Below are positions 26,912 to 37,856 of a stretch of 64,000 nt of DNA, piece after piece (positions within the stretch are counted from its first letter, which is position 1; each line of letters starts with the position of its first letter). The notes beneath the pieces are model-generated. The model saw only the letters and a list, made by a program, of their open reading frames with translations. It searched no databases and had not been told where the DNA came from. The position numbers and the translations under genes were made by a program. The stretch spans positions 1 through 64,000 of the forward strand of contig CAVRHV010000005.1 of assembly GCA_963721075.1 (NCBI GenBank). The letters run 5' to 3'. Source of the stretch: DATFVA01 sp963721075 (GTDB lineage: Bacteria; Bacteroidota; Ignavibacteria; Ignavibacteriales; Ignavibacteriaceae).

Positions 26912-29900
26912 ATGCATAAATATAAATATTTTATTATCATAATTTTTGCGCTTACAACACTTACAGGATTTGCTCAACAAAATTCAGATTACATTCAATG
27001 GGCAAAAACCCATCGCGGAACCAGTCTGTATACAAGGTTCGGATTACTCAACGGAAACCGAACAGCAATCACTTACAGTAATGACGGTTCCATAGCAGGC
27101 ACAAATCCTACCGATCTAAGAGGGTACTGGCCATATCCTGCAACCCAGGATGGTTATATAGGCGACGTTACCCCTCTGGTAGGAATTGAGCTGCCGCTCA
27201 GAGATTATAATGGTGATGGAATTGTGGATACCCTTCATTCGGTTACGATCACAACAGGTCCCCGTACGGGTCAGGCTGCAAAGACAGATCCTGTAGACGG
27301 ACACTTCCAGGGATTTGCACCGGAACCAGGCTATGTGAATGCAAGTCAGGATACCGTAGCAAAAAACACTGTGCCGAATTCGTGGCCCCCATTCTGGCCC
27401 GATCATCCAACTTGGCTCGATTCTACCGGAGCTCCGGTTTGGGATGGTTATTTTGGAAAAGGCGTTGAGCGGGCTGACCAGGAAACATTTTTCGTTATGG
27501 ACGACGCTCCTGATAACAACCCTCAGTATAGAACCAATTTTAAATTTCATCCTGATTCAACGGATACTACCAGGAATGGTATGGGACTTTTGGTCAGCGT
27601 CAGAGGAATGCAGTGGTCCCAGATCCAGGCCCAGGATGTTGTGTTCTGGCTTTACGATATAACCAATATAGGTACCACTGATTATACGAAAGTTTGTTTC
27701 GGTGAGGTACTCGGAGGATGCGTGGGAGACGTAGGCCAGGTTTACGTTGATTGCCGGGACGATTTAGGTTTTTTTGATTTGAATAACAATCTAACTTACA
27801 ACTGGGATAGTGATGATAAGACTTCAGATCCATTATGGATTCCTGTAAATCAGGTAATTTCCGGTGTAAGGAGAACTACAGGATTTGCGGGCTATGCGTA
27901 TCTTGAAAGTCCGGGGAATGGATACGACGCTATTGATAATGATAATGATGCTGTTGATCCTAATAGTCCCGTTTTTCAGGAAAGTGACTTCCAATTCAAT
28001 TCCTCCGTAAATGGATACCAGGCAGTTCGAACTCTGCACAGAAGCGAACCTGGACCTAATCCAAACTGGCCTTCAAATAAAATAGTTTTAATTGACCCAT
28101 CCACTTATGCGAGGACCGTTATAAACCTGGACACCTTACTGCACAGCATTTCCGATACAGCTATTGTGTCTTCCCAGGGGCGTACTTTCCGGATTTATGA
28201 CGGTGCCGTACTGTCCGAAATTGTTAACAACGGAATAGATGATAACCTGAATGGATTAATTGATGAAAATCATGACCTGCACTACAAACGTATCTTTAAG
28301 GATAATAACGGCAATGTTATAAAAACAGAAATAAGACCGCTGGCATATAGAAATTATCTTTTAAATCAGGGAGGGAATAATACTCTAATTGATGAAAGAA
28401 GAGATAGTGGTCCCGGAAGCGTTGTATCCGGTTATGTGCCTGATTATTCACAAAACCCTGATCCAGTTACCGGTAAATATCCAGGAATTGTAAAGTCACA
28501 CTGGTCGGGAGATGAAAACGGCGACTGGAATCCTTTAAAAGATGATGTAGGAGCAGACGGTGTTGCGGGAACACAGGATATGGGCGAAGGGGATGGAATG
28601 CCCACCCTTGGAGAGCCGCATTTTGATAAAACTGATGTGAATGAATCTGATCAGATTGGTTTAACCAGCTTTAACTTCTTTAACCAGACAAATTCACCAG
28701 CAATGAACAATAATGAAGTTTTATGGAACAGAATGAAGCCGGGATATTTTGATGTTATACCTCTTCAGCCTCAGGACGGAGATTTTATTTATTCATCAGG
28801 TTACTTCCCGCTTCTATCAAACAGAACAGAAAGATTTTCTTTAGCATTAGTTTTTGGCGCAGACAGTTCCAACATTTTTAAGAATAAAAGGATTGCCCAG
28901 AAGATCTACAATTCAAATTATGACTTCCTGAAACCGCCGCCAAAACCTAATTTGACTATCGTGCCGGGGGATAAAGAAGTTACGTTAATTTGGAACACTA
29001 ACGCAGAGAACTATATCTCTTTTCAGGGTTATAAAATATATCGCTCTACTGACCCCGGGTTTACAGAAGGGGGAGGGGAACCAATAGCGACATTTGATCT
29101 GAAGGATTCGGTAAGCGGCTACTTTGTTCCGGTGACCCAGGACCTTGCTGAACTTCCGAGATTCTACCTTGGAAATAATTCCGGCCTGGTACATAATTTT
29201 GTGGATAAGGAGTTACAGAATGGTCAGAGATATTTTTATGCTGTAACCGCGTATACATCAGGCAGTCCGGAAAATAATTTTTATCCTGCCGAAGATCCTA
29301 AATATGTTACCGTAAACAGCGATGGAAGCGTGAACTCGGATATCAATACAGGCTTCGCTATTCCAAGATCCTCTGTAGCCGGCTATCAGGGTCCCGATGT
29401 TCCGAGTCTGTTAGGAAATGTACCGGGAACAACTCCTTTCGGAACAGGAAAAGTTTATTTAAATGTAGTTGATCCTAATTCCGTAAAAAACAGAACTTAT
29501 CGTGTCACTTTTTCTGATTCGATTATAAATTATGTTCCGATAACAGAGTATTATTATGTTATAAATTATACTGGAAACGCACAGGATACGCTGCTAAAAG
29601 TACCTCTCATCATGTCTGATACACTGAAAGGGGATTTCGACAAATATGTTTTTGACGGTGTTTATCTGACAGTTAACAATGACTGGAAAGTTAAATATGA
29701 CACATCAAAATCCAGATGGAGTTCAGTACATCCTATTAAAGACTACAGGATTTCGTTTTCCCCATTCTCTATCGCTAATGTTAAAGAGCAGGGATTAGCT
29801 TATCCAAGAGACTTTAATTTAATTTTCGATGATACTCACATCCCGGCTGATACATCAACTTCGCTTACAATAACTTATAATAATCAGCCTTATACTATTC

Positions 29901-30547
29901 CGAAAATAAACTCGAATTTCAGAATAAACGATCCATTGACCGGCGAGGCTGTAAGTTACGCTTATCTTGATGCTGGAAACAATCACACTTTCTCAGCTCT
30001 TGACAGAATTATATTTTTACAGAAGACCAGAACCAATACCGGGCAGGATACAACCATAATTACCTGGCTGCTGCAGGTAGCCGGAGCGGATACCGCCAGT
30101 TACCATCCAACCAGCGGTGACACTTTAAAGATAAGAGTAACAAAACCATTTTCCTCACAGGATCAGCTTGAGATTACAACTACCGCAGCCAGCGTAAATA
30201 ACCAGCTTGCCACCTCAGAGCTTGATAAAATAAGAGTTGTTCCGAATCCCTATATAGCTACAACAGCCCAGGAATCACCGCTGCCTCCTACTATCACGAG
30301 CGGCAGAGGGGAAAGGAAGATATCATTCATACATCTCCCCAAAGATTCCAAGATTTATATTTTCACAGCAAGAGGTGAACTTGTTCAAACCCTGGAAATG
30401 CCGTCAGGACAAAGTATTAATGACGGATCGGTGAACTGGGACTTACGAAGCAGAGAAAATATTGAAGTTGCATATGGAGTATATTTTTACCTGATTGATG
30501 CGCCGCACGTTGGTAAAAAGACAGGTAAAATAGCCATTATAAAGTAA
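26912..30547 (+). CDS. Large secreted surface protein with C-terminal sorting-like domain
   Basis: Protein of 1,211 residues with a signal peptide (FIIIIFALTTLTGFAQQ). It contains Asp-rich loops resembling calcium-binding repeats (RDYNGDGIVDT, AIDNDNDAVDPN, GIDDNLNGLIDEN). A fibronectin-type III-like domain lies near residues 675-790 (KEVTLIWNTNAENYISFQGYKIYRS). At the C-terminus an IRVVPNPY segment starts a beta-sandwich resembling T9SS sorting regions. No catalytic motif is recognised. It lies 14 bases after the TonB receptor and 10 bases before the PorV-like gene, so it is probably a partner of both at the cell surface. Confidence 0.75.
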   Translation: MHKYKYFIIIIFALTTLTGFAQQNSDYIQWAKTHRGTSLYTRFGLLNGNRTAITYSNDGSIAGTNPTDLRGYWPYPATQDGYIGDVTPLVGIELPLRDYNGDGIVDTLHSVTITTGPRTGQAAKTDPVDGHFQGFAPEPGYVNASQDTVAKNTVPNSWPPFWPDHPTWLDSTGAPVWDGYFGKGVERADQETFFVMDDAPDNNPQYRTNFKFHPDSTDTTRNGMGLLVSVRGMQWSQIQAQDVVFWLYDITNIGTTDYTKVCFGEVLGGCVGDVGQVYVDCRDDLGFFDLNNNLTYNWDSDDKTSDPLWIPVNQVISGVRRTTGFAGYAYLESPGNGYDAIDNDNDAVDPNSPVFQESDFQFNSSVNGYQAVRTLHRSEPGPNPNWPSNKIVLIDPSTYARTVINLDTLLHSISDTAIVSSQGRTFRIYDGAVLSEIVNNGIDDNLNGLIDENHDLHYKRIFKDNNGNVIKTEIRPLAYRNYLLNQGGNNTLIDERRDSGPGSVVSGYVPDYSQNPDPVTGKYPGIVKSHWSGDENGDWNPLKDDVGADGVAGTQDMGEGDGMPTLGEPHFDKTDVNESDQIGLTSFNFFNQTNSPAMNNNEVLWNRMKPGYFDVIPLQPQDGDFIYSSGYFPLLSNRTERFSLALVFGADSSNIFKNKRIAQKIYNSNYDFLKPPPKPNLTIVPGDKEVTLIWNTNAENYISFQGYKIYRSTDPGFTEGGGEPIATFDLKDSVSGYFVPVTQDLAELPRFYLGNNSGLVHNFVDKELQNGQRYFYAVTAYTSGSPENNFYPAEDPKYVTVNSDGSVNSDINTGFAIPRSSVAGYQGPDVPSLLGNVPGTTPFGTGKVYLNVVDPNSVKNRTYRVTFSDSIINYVPITEYYYVINYTGNAQDTLLKVPLIMSDTLKGDFDKYVFDGVYLTVNNDWKVKYDTSKSRWSSVHPIKDYRISFSPFSIANVKEQGLAYPRDFNLIFDDTHIPADTSTSLTITYNNQPYTIPKINSNFRINDPLTGEAVSYAYLDAGNNHTFSALDRIIFLQKTRTNTGQDTTIITWLLQVAGADTASYHPTSGDTLKIRVTKPFSSQDQLEITTTAASVNNQLATSELDKIRVVPNPYIATTAQESPLPPTITSGRGERKISFIHLPKDSKIYIFTARGELVQTLEMPSGQSINDGSVNWDLRSRENIEVAYGVYFYLIDAPHVGKKTGKIAIIK

Positions 30548-30557
30548 GAGGTAAAAT

Positions 30558-31561
30558 ATGAAGAAATTTATACTGATTCTATTTATTCTCATTTTAGGAA
30601 CTCTTCATGGACAGGATAAAGTAGGAACCACCGCTGCCCCATTCCTGGGAATCGGTGCGGGGCCCACGGCAATAGGAATGGGAGGAGCCTTCGTAGCGGT
30701 TGCCAATGATGCCTCTGCTTTATACTGGAATCCATCAGGAATTTCACGAAACGGTCATAATGAAATTTTATTTGAACATACCAATTACCTGATCGGGACC
30801 AGCTATAATTTTTTTGGCGGGGTAATCGCATTAGATGATGAAAATGCAATCGGGATCAGTGTTACTTATCTGGATTATGGAAGCGACCGGGTTACTACCA
30901 TTGAACTTCCCGACGGAACCGGGGAGAGCTGGTCGGCCAAAGATATGTCGCTGGGTTTAAGTTATTCCAGAAACTTAACCGATCGTTTTTCTATCGGCGG
31001 GACGGCCAAAATGATCCTGCAGCAAATATGGCATGAATCGGCTACTGGCTGGGCTCTGGATGCTGGATTACTCTATATTACCCCATTCAATGATCTGAAA
31101 ATTGGAATGAATATTTCGAATTTCGGTACCGATATGAGAATGACCGGTGAAGATCTTTATATAACACATGATCCAAACCAGTCAGTAGCGGGAAACAACA
31201 GCAAAATCCGGCAGAATATTATACGGATTCGTACCCTTTACCACTTTTATTTCGTATAGGACTGTCGATGGATGTGATAAAAACTGAAGATAACGTTGTA
31301 ACACTTGCAGTTGACGCACTTCACCCGAGCGATAATGCACAAAGTGTAAATTTGGGTGGGCAATACGAATGGAATAAAATGATTTATGCAAGGGCGGGTT
31401 ATAAATCGATCGGTATTCCGAATAGTGAGGAAGGCTGGACGCTTGGTTTCGGACTTGCGTACGAGATCATTGCAAATTTGACTTTTAAATTGGATTATGC
31501 GTACGAAAATTATGGGATACTTAATGACATTCAGAAATTTGCAGTATCTGTTAAATTTTAG
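30558..31561 (+). CDS. PorV/PorQ-like outer-membrane barrel protein (one frameshift)
   Basis: Outer-membrane beta-barrel protein of about 333 residues. Signal peptide is 1-18. The signature GIGAGPTAIGMGGAFVAVANDASALYWNPSG near residues 32-62 is typical of the PorV/UPF0164 group, which binds T9SS cargo at the outer membrane. The frame changes near 31205 at an AAAA run; the downstream frame continues with YYTDSYPLPLLFRIGLS and ends with a Phe-terminated strand (FAVSVKF), as in FadL-like barrels. It closes the operon with the TonB receptor and the large secreted protein. Confidence 0.82.
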
Positions 31562-31655
31562 TTAGTTTATTATATATCCACTAATTTCAAAATATATTAG
31601 TAAGATCTTGTTCTATAAATAATAGTTATTTGTTACTATCAGAAAGGAGAGCTCT

Positions 31656-33138
31656 ATGTTAAAAAGGTTACTAACCATATCACTATTCTTATTGGTATAT
31701 GGTTATGCAAACAATGCTTTGGCTGCAATTGATGTCACATTTCAGGTTCATATGGGTATTCAGATGCAGTTAGGTACTTTTGATCCCGCGACTGACTCTG
31801 TTGTAGTACGTGGTGATTTTCAGACGATGGCAGGTGATACCGCCGACTGGGGTGGATATATGTTCTTAATGACCCCTTCGGCATCAAATGATTCAATTTA
31901 TGAAGTCACTGCTACTTTCCCTGACACAGCCGCTTCACACACCATACAGTATAAATATGTAAAAGTTCATAATGGTACCGACTCCTGGGAAAGTGTTGAT
32001 AACAGAACATATGATATAACCGCGGATCCCAGTCAGACCACACCTTTAGTTTACTTTAATGATGTTTCTACATTGGGAATAACGGTTAATATAACTTTCC
32101 AGGCAGATATGACAAATCTGCTGAATGAGGGATTCACTCCTGGTACGGATTCTATCGAAGTTAGAGGTGACACATATCCTCTGGATTGGGGTCCTGGAGC
32201 ACTTATGTCACAGGATCTCATTAATCCAGAAATCTTCACAGTAACTCTATCTTTTACGGGAGTTCCTGGAAGTGCTGTACAATGGAAATTACATTGTGAT
32301 CCGGCAAATAGTTTTACAAACGGCGGATGGGAAAGCATTGATAACAGAATGCTCACCTTCCCGTCAGCAGACACTACTGTAGGGCCGGTAGCACCGGTAA
32401 TTCATGTAGCAACACCGACAACAGGTATTAATACAGTATTATTCAGAGTCGATATGAACAATGCACATGAAAGATTCCATAATACCCTGATTACAGGTTT
32501 ATCCAGTGTCTGGATGGGCGGGATCTGCTCTGCCGTTGCAGTGGCCTTCAAACTGGGTATTCGCTGATACTGCCAGCAGCCTAATTAAATTATACGATGA
32601 TGCAACTCATACCGATTCAATTGCCGGCGATAATATATATTCAGCTTCAGTAGAATTTCCAGTAGGTACACCTGCTACAGTTGAATTCAAATACGGGGCA
32701 ATATTTGACGGCGTTGATACTTTAAATTCAGGAGCCAGCTATCTTGATAATGAAGCAGGTTTCAGCCAGAATCACTTCCTGAGTCTGATAATCGCAGGAG
32801 GAACCGTATATAAATCTAATGTATTTGGTGATCAGGCAACCGGAGTTGAGGAAGTACCGGGCAGTACTGTACCGGAGACATATACTCTGAGTCAGAATTA
32901 TCCCAATCCTTTCAACCCGACAACCAAAATCAACTATACAGTACCGAAAAGCGGTCTGGTCTCATTGAAGATATACAACATTCTGGGACAGGAAGTAGCT
33001 ACGATATTCCAGGGATTCCAGAATTCAGGAAGATATAACGCTACATTTGATGCTTCCAAATTATCAAGCGGTGTTTACATATACCGCCTGCAGGCTGGAA
33101 GTACCAGTCTTAGCAAAAAAATGCTGCTTATGAAGTAA
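31656..33138 (+). CDS. CBM20-like repeat protein with T9SS sorting domain (one frameshift)
   Basis: Secreted protein of about 494 residues. A signal peptide is followed by three related beta-sandwich repeats beginning VTFQVHMG, ITFQADMTN and LFRVDMNN. Each contains DSVVVRGD- or DSIEVRGD-like and WESVDNR-like segments, resembling starch-binding CBM20 domains. The frame shifts at a G run near 32518 (GGGCGGG), inside the third repeat. The C-terminus is a type A T9SS sorting domain (LSQNYPNPFNPTTKINY ... SSGVYIYRLQAG). It should be exported by T9SS and stay surface-bound. No catalytic domain is present. A strong terminator follows. Confidence 0.82.
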
Positions 33139-33162
33139 CATCTTTTTCTAAAACCTTTCACA

Positions 33163-33190
33163 GGGCCGTTGAAAAATGCGGCCCTTTTTT
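33163..33190 (+). terminator. Rho-independent terminator
   Basis: GGGCCG and CGGCCC form a perfect 6-bp stem with a 10-base loop, followed by six T residues. It lies 24 bases after the CBM20-like gene. Confidence 0.9.
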
Positions 33191-33278
33191 ATTTACTTCT
33201 TTCCATCCTAATCATAGTGAATTGAACAGTACGTTAAAAGTAATTATTTTGCATCAATTGTAACATCGGATGTTTTGA

Positions 33279-35062
33279 ATGCGCAGCTTTAAGATATTTT
33301 ATTTTGTAGTATTTTTATCATCCTTTTTATTTCTTCCTGTCCATTCTTCATTTGCGCAGCAAGATACACTTGCGCTTGTAAACGGGAAACCAATAACAAG
33401 TGATGAGTTCATTACCCGCTTCGAATTGACCATTTATCCGGGTAAAAGATTAAAAAACCTTGCTGAAACCAAAAAAGAATTTCTATACTCATTGGTGGCT
33501 GAAAAATTATTTTCAAACCAATCGCAAATATCCTCACCTGAAGATCCCGATGAAAAATATTTGAAAGATGAGATAGGTTTGTCTTTTTAAGGGATGCACT
33601 CTTCCGTAAAGAGATTTTATCAAAAATCAAATTAACAGACGACGAGTTAAACAGAGGAGTCCTGTTTTCAAAGTATAATTATATAGTCGATGCTTTTTAT
33701 TTTCCGGATAGTATCTGGGCTGATAATTTTCGTAAAAATATAGATAAAAAGAGCGGCAAGTATGTATATCATCTCTCTGACAGCCTGAACCTATGCCATG
33801 ATACTCTTGAAATAGGTTATGGAGAATCAGATGAGACTATTGAAAATGCTTTCTTCGCGCATGATATTAGCTATAATTCACACCCTGTCAATACTATTGA
33901 TGGATGGGTAGTGTTTAGAATTATTGATAAGAAGCCGGAGGCAAGATTTTCTTCAGTATCCGCTGAAGAAAACAAGGAGATGGTAAGAAAAATTATTTCT
34001 TACCGGAAGGGCTACAGGGCAGGACGTGACTATATCCTTGCTGTTATGAAGGGTATCGAGGTAAACGTAAATTACAGGATATTCAACCCTTTAGTCTATA
34101 AAATAAAAAGTATTCTATCTTCTCATCGGCCTTCGAGTTTTGAAGGGGGATACTATTTAAGCCGCAGAGAACTCAGCGATTTAAAAACTAATTTCTCTTT
34201 TGATCCGCGTGCGCCAATGCTTCGGTTCGAGGGGGGTGAACTATCACTCGGATATATTTTTGATAATTTGTTACTTGCCGGTTTTGCTCCCGTTGATACC
34301 TCGATTCGGGAAATCACATTTTCCCTTCACAATGCTATGAAACTCATAGTGCAGAACTATTTCCTTGCAGCGAAGGCAAAGGCGATGGGTTTAGAAAACT
34401 CTTCCGAGGTACAATACAATACCAGGACATTCCTGGACGCTTACCGTTCCTTCCAGTTTGAAAATGCTGTTACAGATACGGTTGGTATTACTGAGAATGA
34501 GCTGAACAAATTTTATGAATCACATCAGGATGAGGTTTTAAGGGATATAAGACTGAGGTTGCAGATATTCCAGCTCGATAATATAGATGAGGCTGCAAAA
34601 ATATTAAACAGGTTAAGCATGAAAAATCAGAATCCCGACACAACCGGAGCTGTATGGCTGTACGCCTCTCAACTTGGGGAAATCGGGGCCGTTTTATCTG
34701 ACCTGGATGACGGCAGCAATTATGGACCTCTATTGATGAACGGCAAATACACTATCTTCAGACTCCTTGAGAAGAAATCGAATTTGACCAGAAATGATAT
34801 TAACAAGAGTATGCAAGCAGCAAGGGATTTGCTGCTTCAGCAAAAGCAGAAAGAAACTGTAAATACTTACATATCTAAACTAAGTACAGAACAGCGTACA
34901 AAGATATTTGAATCGAAACTTGATAAAGTTGAAGTTACACCAATCCAAATGCTGACGTTCAGATACATAGGCTTTGGGGGGAAAATAATTGCCGCCCCGG
35001 CATTATATCCCCGGGAGGGATGGATTAAGTACCTGGATGACAGGAAGGATATTCTCCCATAG
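33279..35062 (+). CDS. SurA/PpiC-like periplasmic foldase (one frameshift)
   Basis: Secreted protein of about 593 residues. It has a signal peptide (1-27), then LALVNGKPITSDEFITRFELT, the usual start of SurA-type chaperone domains. The C-terminal half contains a rotamase-like region (RLRLQIFQLDNIDEAAKILNRL ... YGPLLMNGKYTIFRLLEK). The frame changes at a TTTTT run near 33588; from there the second frame is open through to 35062. It probably folds outer-membrane or secreted proteins, fitting the block of secreted cargo before it. Peptidyl-prolyl isomerase activity is not certain, since the PPIase core is divergent. Confidence 0.7.
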
Positions 35063-35109
35063 TGAAAATGAGCGCGGCGCGGCTGCAAAAAAGGATGTAC
35101 TGGCCCAGA

Positions 35110-35973
35110 TTATTTTTCATGAAGGAGCTGTTTTTTGCAGCTTTCGAGGTTCGCCTTTTGTTCATCAGATAAGACAGGGTATGACATCTTAATGTCCTCC
35201 ATCGTTTCCACTATAACCTGTGAAACAGCATATCTCATAAACCATTTATGATCAGCAGGAATGATATACCAGGGTGCGTGTTTTTTGCTTGTAGCTGAGA
35301 TTGCTTCGGCATATGCCTGCTGGTATTTATCCCAGTACTTTCTCTCGTCAATGTCGGATGCAGAGAATTTCCAGTTCTTTTCTGGAGTATCAATCCGCTT
35401 AAGAAATCTTTTTTTTTGCTCCTCCTTTTGAACATGCAGAAAAAATTTAATTATGATTATGCCGTTTTCGTATAAATACTTTTCGAAATCATTTATCTCT
35501 CTGTAACGCTCATCCCAGATATTCTTACTTACAAGTTCCTGCGGGATTTTCTGATTTTTGATCAGGTCGTGCACTCTGACCACAAGAACCTCTTCGTAGT
35601 GCGACCTGTTAAAGATACCGATTCTCCCCCTTTCGGGAACATCATTATGGATTCTCCAGAGGTAATCGTGATCAAGCTCTTCCTGCGACGGCTGCTTAAA
35701 GCTGAAGACTTGCGTTCCCTGGGGATTTAGTCCGGACATAACGTGTTTAATTGTTCCATCTTTTCCGGCGGCATCCATTGCCTGGAAAATTATTAGCAAA
35801 GAATATTTGTCGTATGCGTAGAGCATATTCTGAAGGGAGAACATTTTCTTTACATTCTCTTTCAGAATTTCTTTTGCATCTTTTTTGGATTTAAATCTGC
35901 CTGTGTCGGAAGTACTGAATTCTTCTAATAAAACTTTTGTATCCGGTTTCACCCGGTAATTATTTTTTTTCAA
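35110..35973 (-). CDS. Polyphosphate kinase 2 family protein
   Basis: PPK2 enzyme of 287 residues that uses polyphosphate to phosphorylate nucleotides. Walker A is AMDAAGKDG with Lys71, followed by the lid GLNPQGTQVFSFKQPS and FNRSHYEEVLVVRVH with the Walker B-like region; the C-terminal APWYIIPADHKWFMRYAVSQ is also diagnostic. Length fits single-domain PPK2 members that act on nucleoside mono- or diphosphates. It overlaps the diheme cytochrome c gene upstream by 4 bases, so the two are co-transcribed. Confidence 0.92.
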   Translation of the reverse strand: MKKNNYRVKPDTKVLLEEFSTSDTGRFKSKKDAKEILKENVKKMFSLQNMLYAYDKYSLLIIFQAMDAAGKDGTIKHVMSGLNPQGTQVFSFKQPSQEELDHDYLWRIHNDVPERGRIGIFNRSHYEEVLVVRVHDLIKNQKIPQELVSKNIWDERYREINDFEKYLYENGIIIIKFFLHVQKEEQKKRFLKRIDTPEKNWKFSASDIDERKYWDKYQQAYAEAISATSKKHAPWYIIPADHKWFMRYAVSQVIVETMEDIKMSYPVLSDEQKANLESCKKQLLHEK

Positions 35974-36965
35974 TTCTGCTTATTTTCTTTGGTCTCAAAC
36001 TTATTGATCTTATTATGCACCGGCGGAATTGTTTTGAGATAATCATAGATTGCGCTGAGGTCCTGTTCTGTCATTCCTGCATATAATGTCCATGGCATAG
36101 GAGTATTAAATTCACCCGGCTTAACGTTTATTACTTTATTCTGATATTGTTTGAAGCGTGAAAGGAAATCTTCTTTAGTCCATCTTCCGATGCCAGTCTC
36201 TAAATCGGGAGTTATATTAGCTGATTCAGCGACACCTCCGTTAACAGAAAATGATGCCCCACCGGCAAAATCAAGATCTTCCACAAATTTGCCTTCGCTC
36301 ATTGGAGTGTGACAATTTCTGCATCCGGCTATTGTCACAAGATATTTGCCATACACAGTAGTGTTAGTTTCATCTACTGATGTGATCGGGATGTACTTTT
36401 CAGGCGGAATTGTTTTTACAATAAGGCTCATCGGGAAGTCGATACTACTCTGGGGTACTTCGTTTACAATAGGCTTAAGAGTTCTGATATAGGAAATAAT
36501 TGAATAAAGATCTTCCATTCCCATCTGATGATATTCGGGATACGGCATAATCGGGAACAGTACCCTGTTGTCTTTAGTAACTCCAGTAGTAATAGCCCTT
36601 AAAACCTCACCATTAGTCCATTCACCTATACCGGAAGGGGTAATATTACCGGCATAAATTGTTCCCGGCACATCCTCCTCGAACTTCTGTCCCCCCATAC
36701 CTTCAGTTCCTGGCACAACGGGTCCCGAAAAAACTGACCAGTCCCTATGAGAATGACAAGGCAGGCAGACAGTGATGTGATTAACGAGATAATTCCCCCT
36801 ATCGATTCGTTTTTGTGTAGGGTAAATTTCAACTTCTGTTGCGGGCTGTGTTACAGGGTATGTGAGGTTGAAATATATATATCCCGCGATGATCAGAACG
36901 ACTATAGTGAGAAAAAGATATTTAAGGAATTTTAGAAATCTTTTCCTGCTCCTTCTCTTACTCAT
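35970..36965 (-). CDS. Membrane-anchored diheme cytochrome c
   Basis: Protein of 331 residues with an N-terminal membrane anchor (residues ~14-32) and two heme c sites, CLPCH (67-71) and CRNCH (215-219), facing the periplasm. The second half has candidate axial Met residues (e.g. FNTPMPWTLYAGM). The layout resembles cytochrome subunits of membrane dehydrogenases. It heads an operon with a PPK2 gene, overlapping it by 4 bases. A decayed copy of its C-terminus lies just upstream at 37196-37408. Confidence 0.88.
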   Translation of the reverse strand: MSKRRSRKRFLKFLKYLFLTIVVLIIAGYIYFNLTYPVTQPATEVEIYPTQKRIDRGNYLVNHITVCLPCHSHRDWSVFSGPVVPGTEGMGGQKFEEDVPGTIYAGNITPSGIGEWTNGEVLRAITTGVTKDNRVLFPIMPYPEYHQMGMEDLYSIISYIRTLKPIVNEVPQSSIDFPMSLIVKTIPPEKYIPITSVDETNTTVYGKYLVTIAGCRNCHTPMSEGKFVEDLDFAGGASFSVNGGVAESANITPDLETGIGRWTKEDFLSRFKQYQNKVINVKPGEFNTPMPWTLYAGMTEQDLSAIYDYLKTIPPVHNKINKFETKENKQN

Positions 36966-37195
36966 TTATTTTCCGGTAATGTAAATTGCCATAAAGAATA
37001 GGTTAAACCTAAGGAAAAAAAAGAAATGACGAAAGAATAAAGTTTTATAAGACTGCCTTCATTGACGGAATATTCTCATTTCGACACCGATCTTTATTCG
37101 GAGGAGAAATCTTTAATATGGTTCAGATTTCTCAGTCGAAGACTCTTTCAAAATGGCAGATACAAACTTTCAAGGCAGCCTCTTTTTAATTCTTT

Positions 37196-37408
37196 CTATT
37201 GTTTGGCGAGACTAAAATGAATTACACTATTGTGGACAGGTTTTACTGTTCTCAGGTAATCGTAGATCGCTCCCAGATCCTCTTCACTCATGCCGGCCAT
37301 AAGAGTCCAGGGCATAATTGTATTAAAGCCGTTTGGATCAACTGAAATATTAGCAGCTGAATCTGAAGCGAATGCTTTGACCCTGGCTATAAAAATACCC
37401 TTCCCCAT
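37196..37408 (-). pseudogene. Cytochrome c C-terminal fragment
   Basis: This 70-residue frame matches the last part of the neighbouring diheme cytochrome c: FIARVKAFAS, then GFNTIMPWTLMAGMSEEDLGAIYDYLRTVKPVHN. No heme motif remains. The match begins at FIARVK, and the DNA just beyond it contains a near-perfect palindrome (37399-37427). It is a truncated paralog left from a tandem duplication, and not a working gene. Confidence 0.75.
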
Positions 37409-37427
37409 AAACCATTTATGGCGAAGG
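37399..37427. repeat. Palindrome at the pseudogene breakpoint
   Basis: CCATAAA and TTTATGG pair perfectly around a CCA loop, and the outer arms CCTTC and GAAGG add 5 more pairs after a single C-C mismatch. It covers the 5' end of the truncated cytochrome c fragment. No T tract follows on either side that would make it a clear terminator. Confidence 0.65.
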
Positions 37428-37586
37428 ATTTATAAAAAATTTTTTTGGGAAACGGACGGAAATCTAAGACTCAAAACCATTTTAGTCAATACCGCTTGTG
37501 TAAAAAAATCCCCTTTCCTGTGGTGAAGAAATGCATTTGTAGAATATCAATTTTAGTTTTAATTTAGAAAGAAACCGGAGAATATT

Positions 37587-37802
37587 ATGATAAGTAAAGA
37601 CTTACTGGATATATTATGCTGTCCCGAGACAAAAGCTGACCTTGTACTTGAGGGAGAAACTCTTGTTTCTACCGACAAAAATACACGCCGGCGCTACCGC
37701 ATAGAAGATGACATCCCTATTATGCTGATAGATGAATCGGAGCAGCTGAGTATGGAAGAATGGCAGGCAATTATGAAGAAGCATGGCAGGAAAACTGACT
37801 GA
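37587..37802 (+). CDS. Trm112-like small protein
   Basis: Protein of 71 residues of the Trm112/YcaR (UPF0434) family. MISKDLLDILCCPETKADL at the start and YRIEDDIPIMLIDES near residues 41-55 match the family; the Cys pair CC replaces the usual CP start of a zinc knuckle. Trm112 proteins activate methyltransferases in eukaryotes and archaea; the bacterial role is less clear. An ICMT-like methyltransferase gene follows 54 bases later, a suggestive pairing. Confidence 0.85.
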   Translation: MISKDLLDILCCPETKADLVLEGETLVSTDKNTRRRYRIEDDIPIMLIDESEQLSMEEWQAIMKKHGRKTD

Positions 37803-37856
37803 TTTTCTTCGTAATTTTAAATATGATGTATTTACTTTTCACAAAATCTCACTTTT

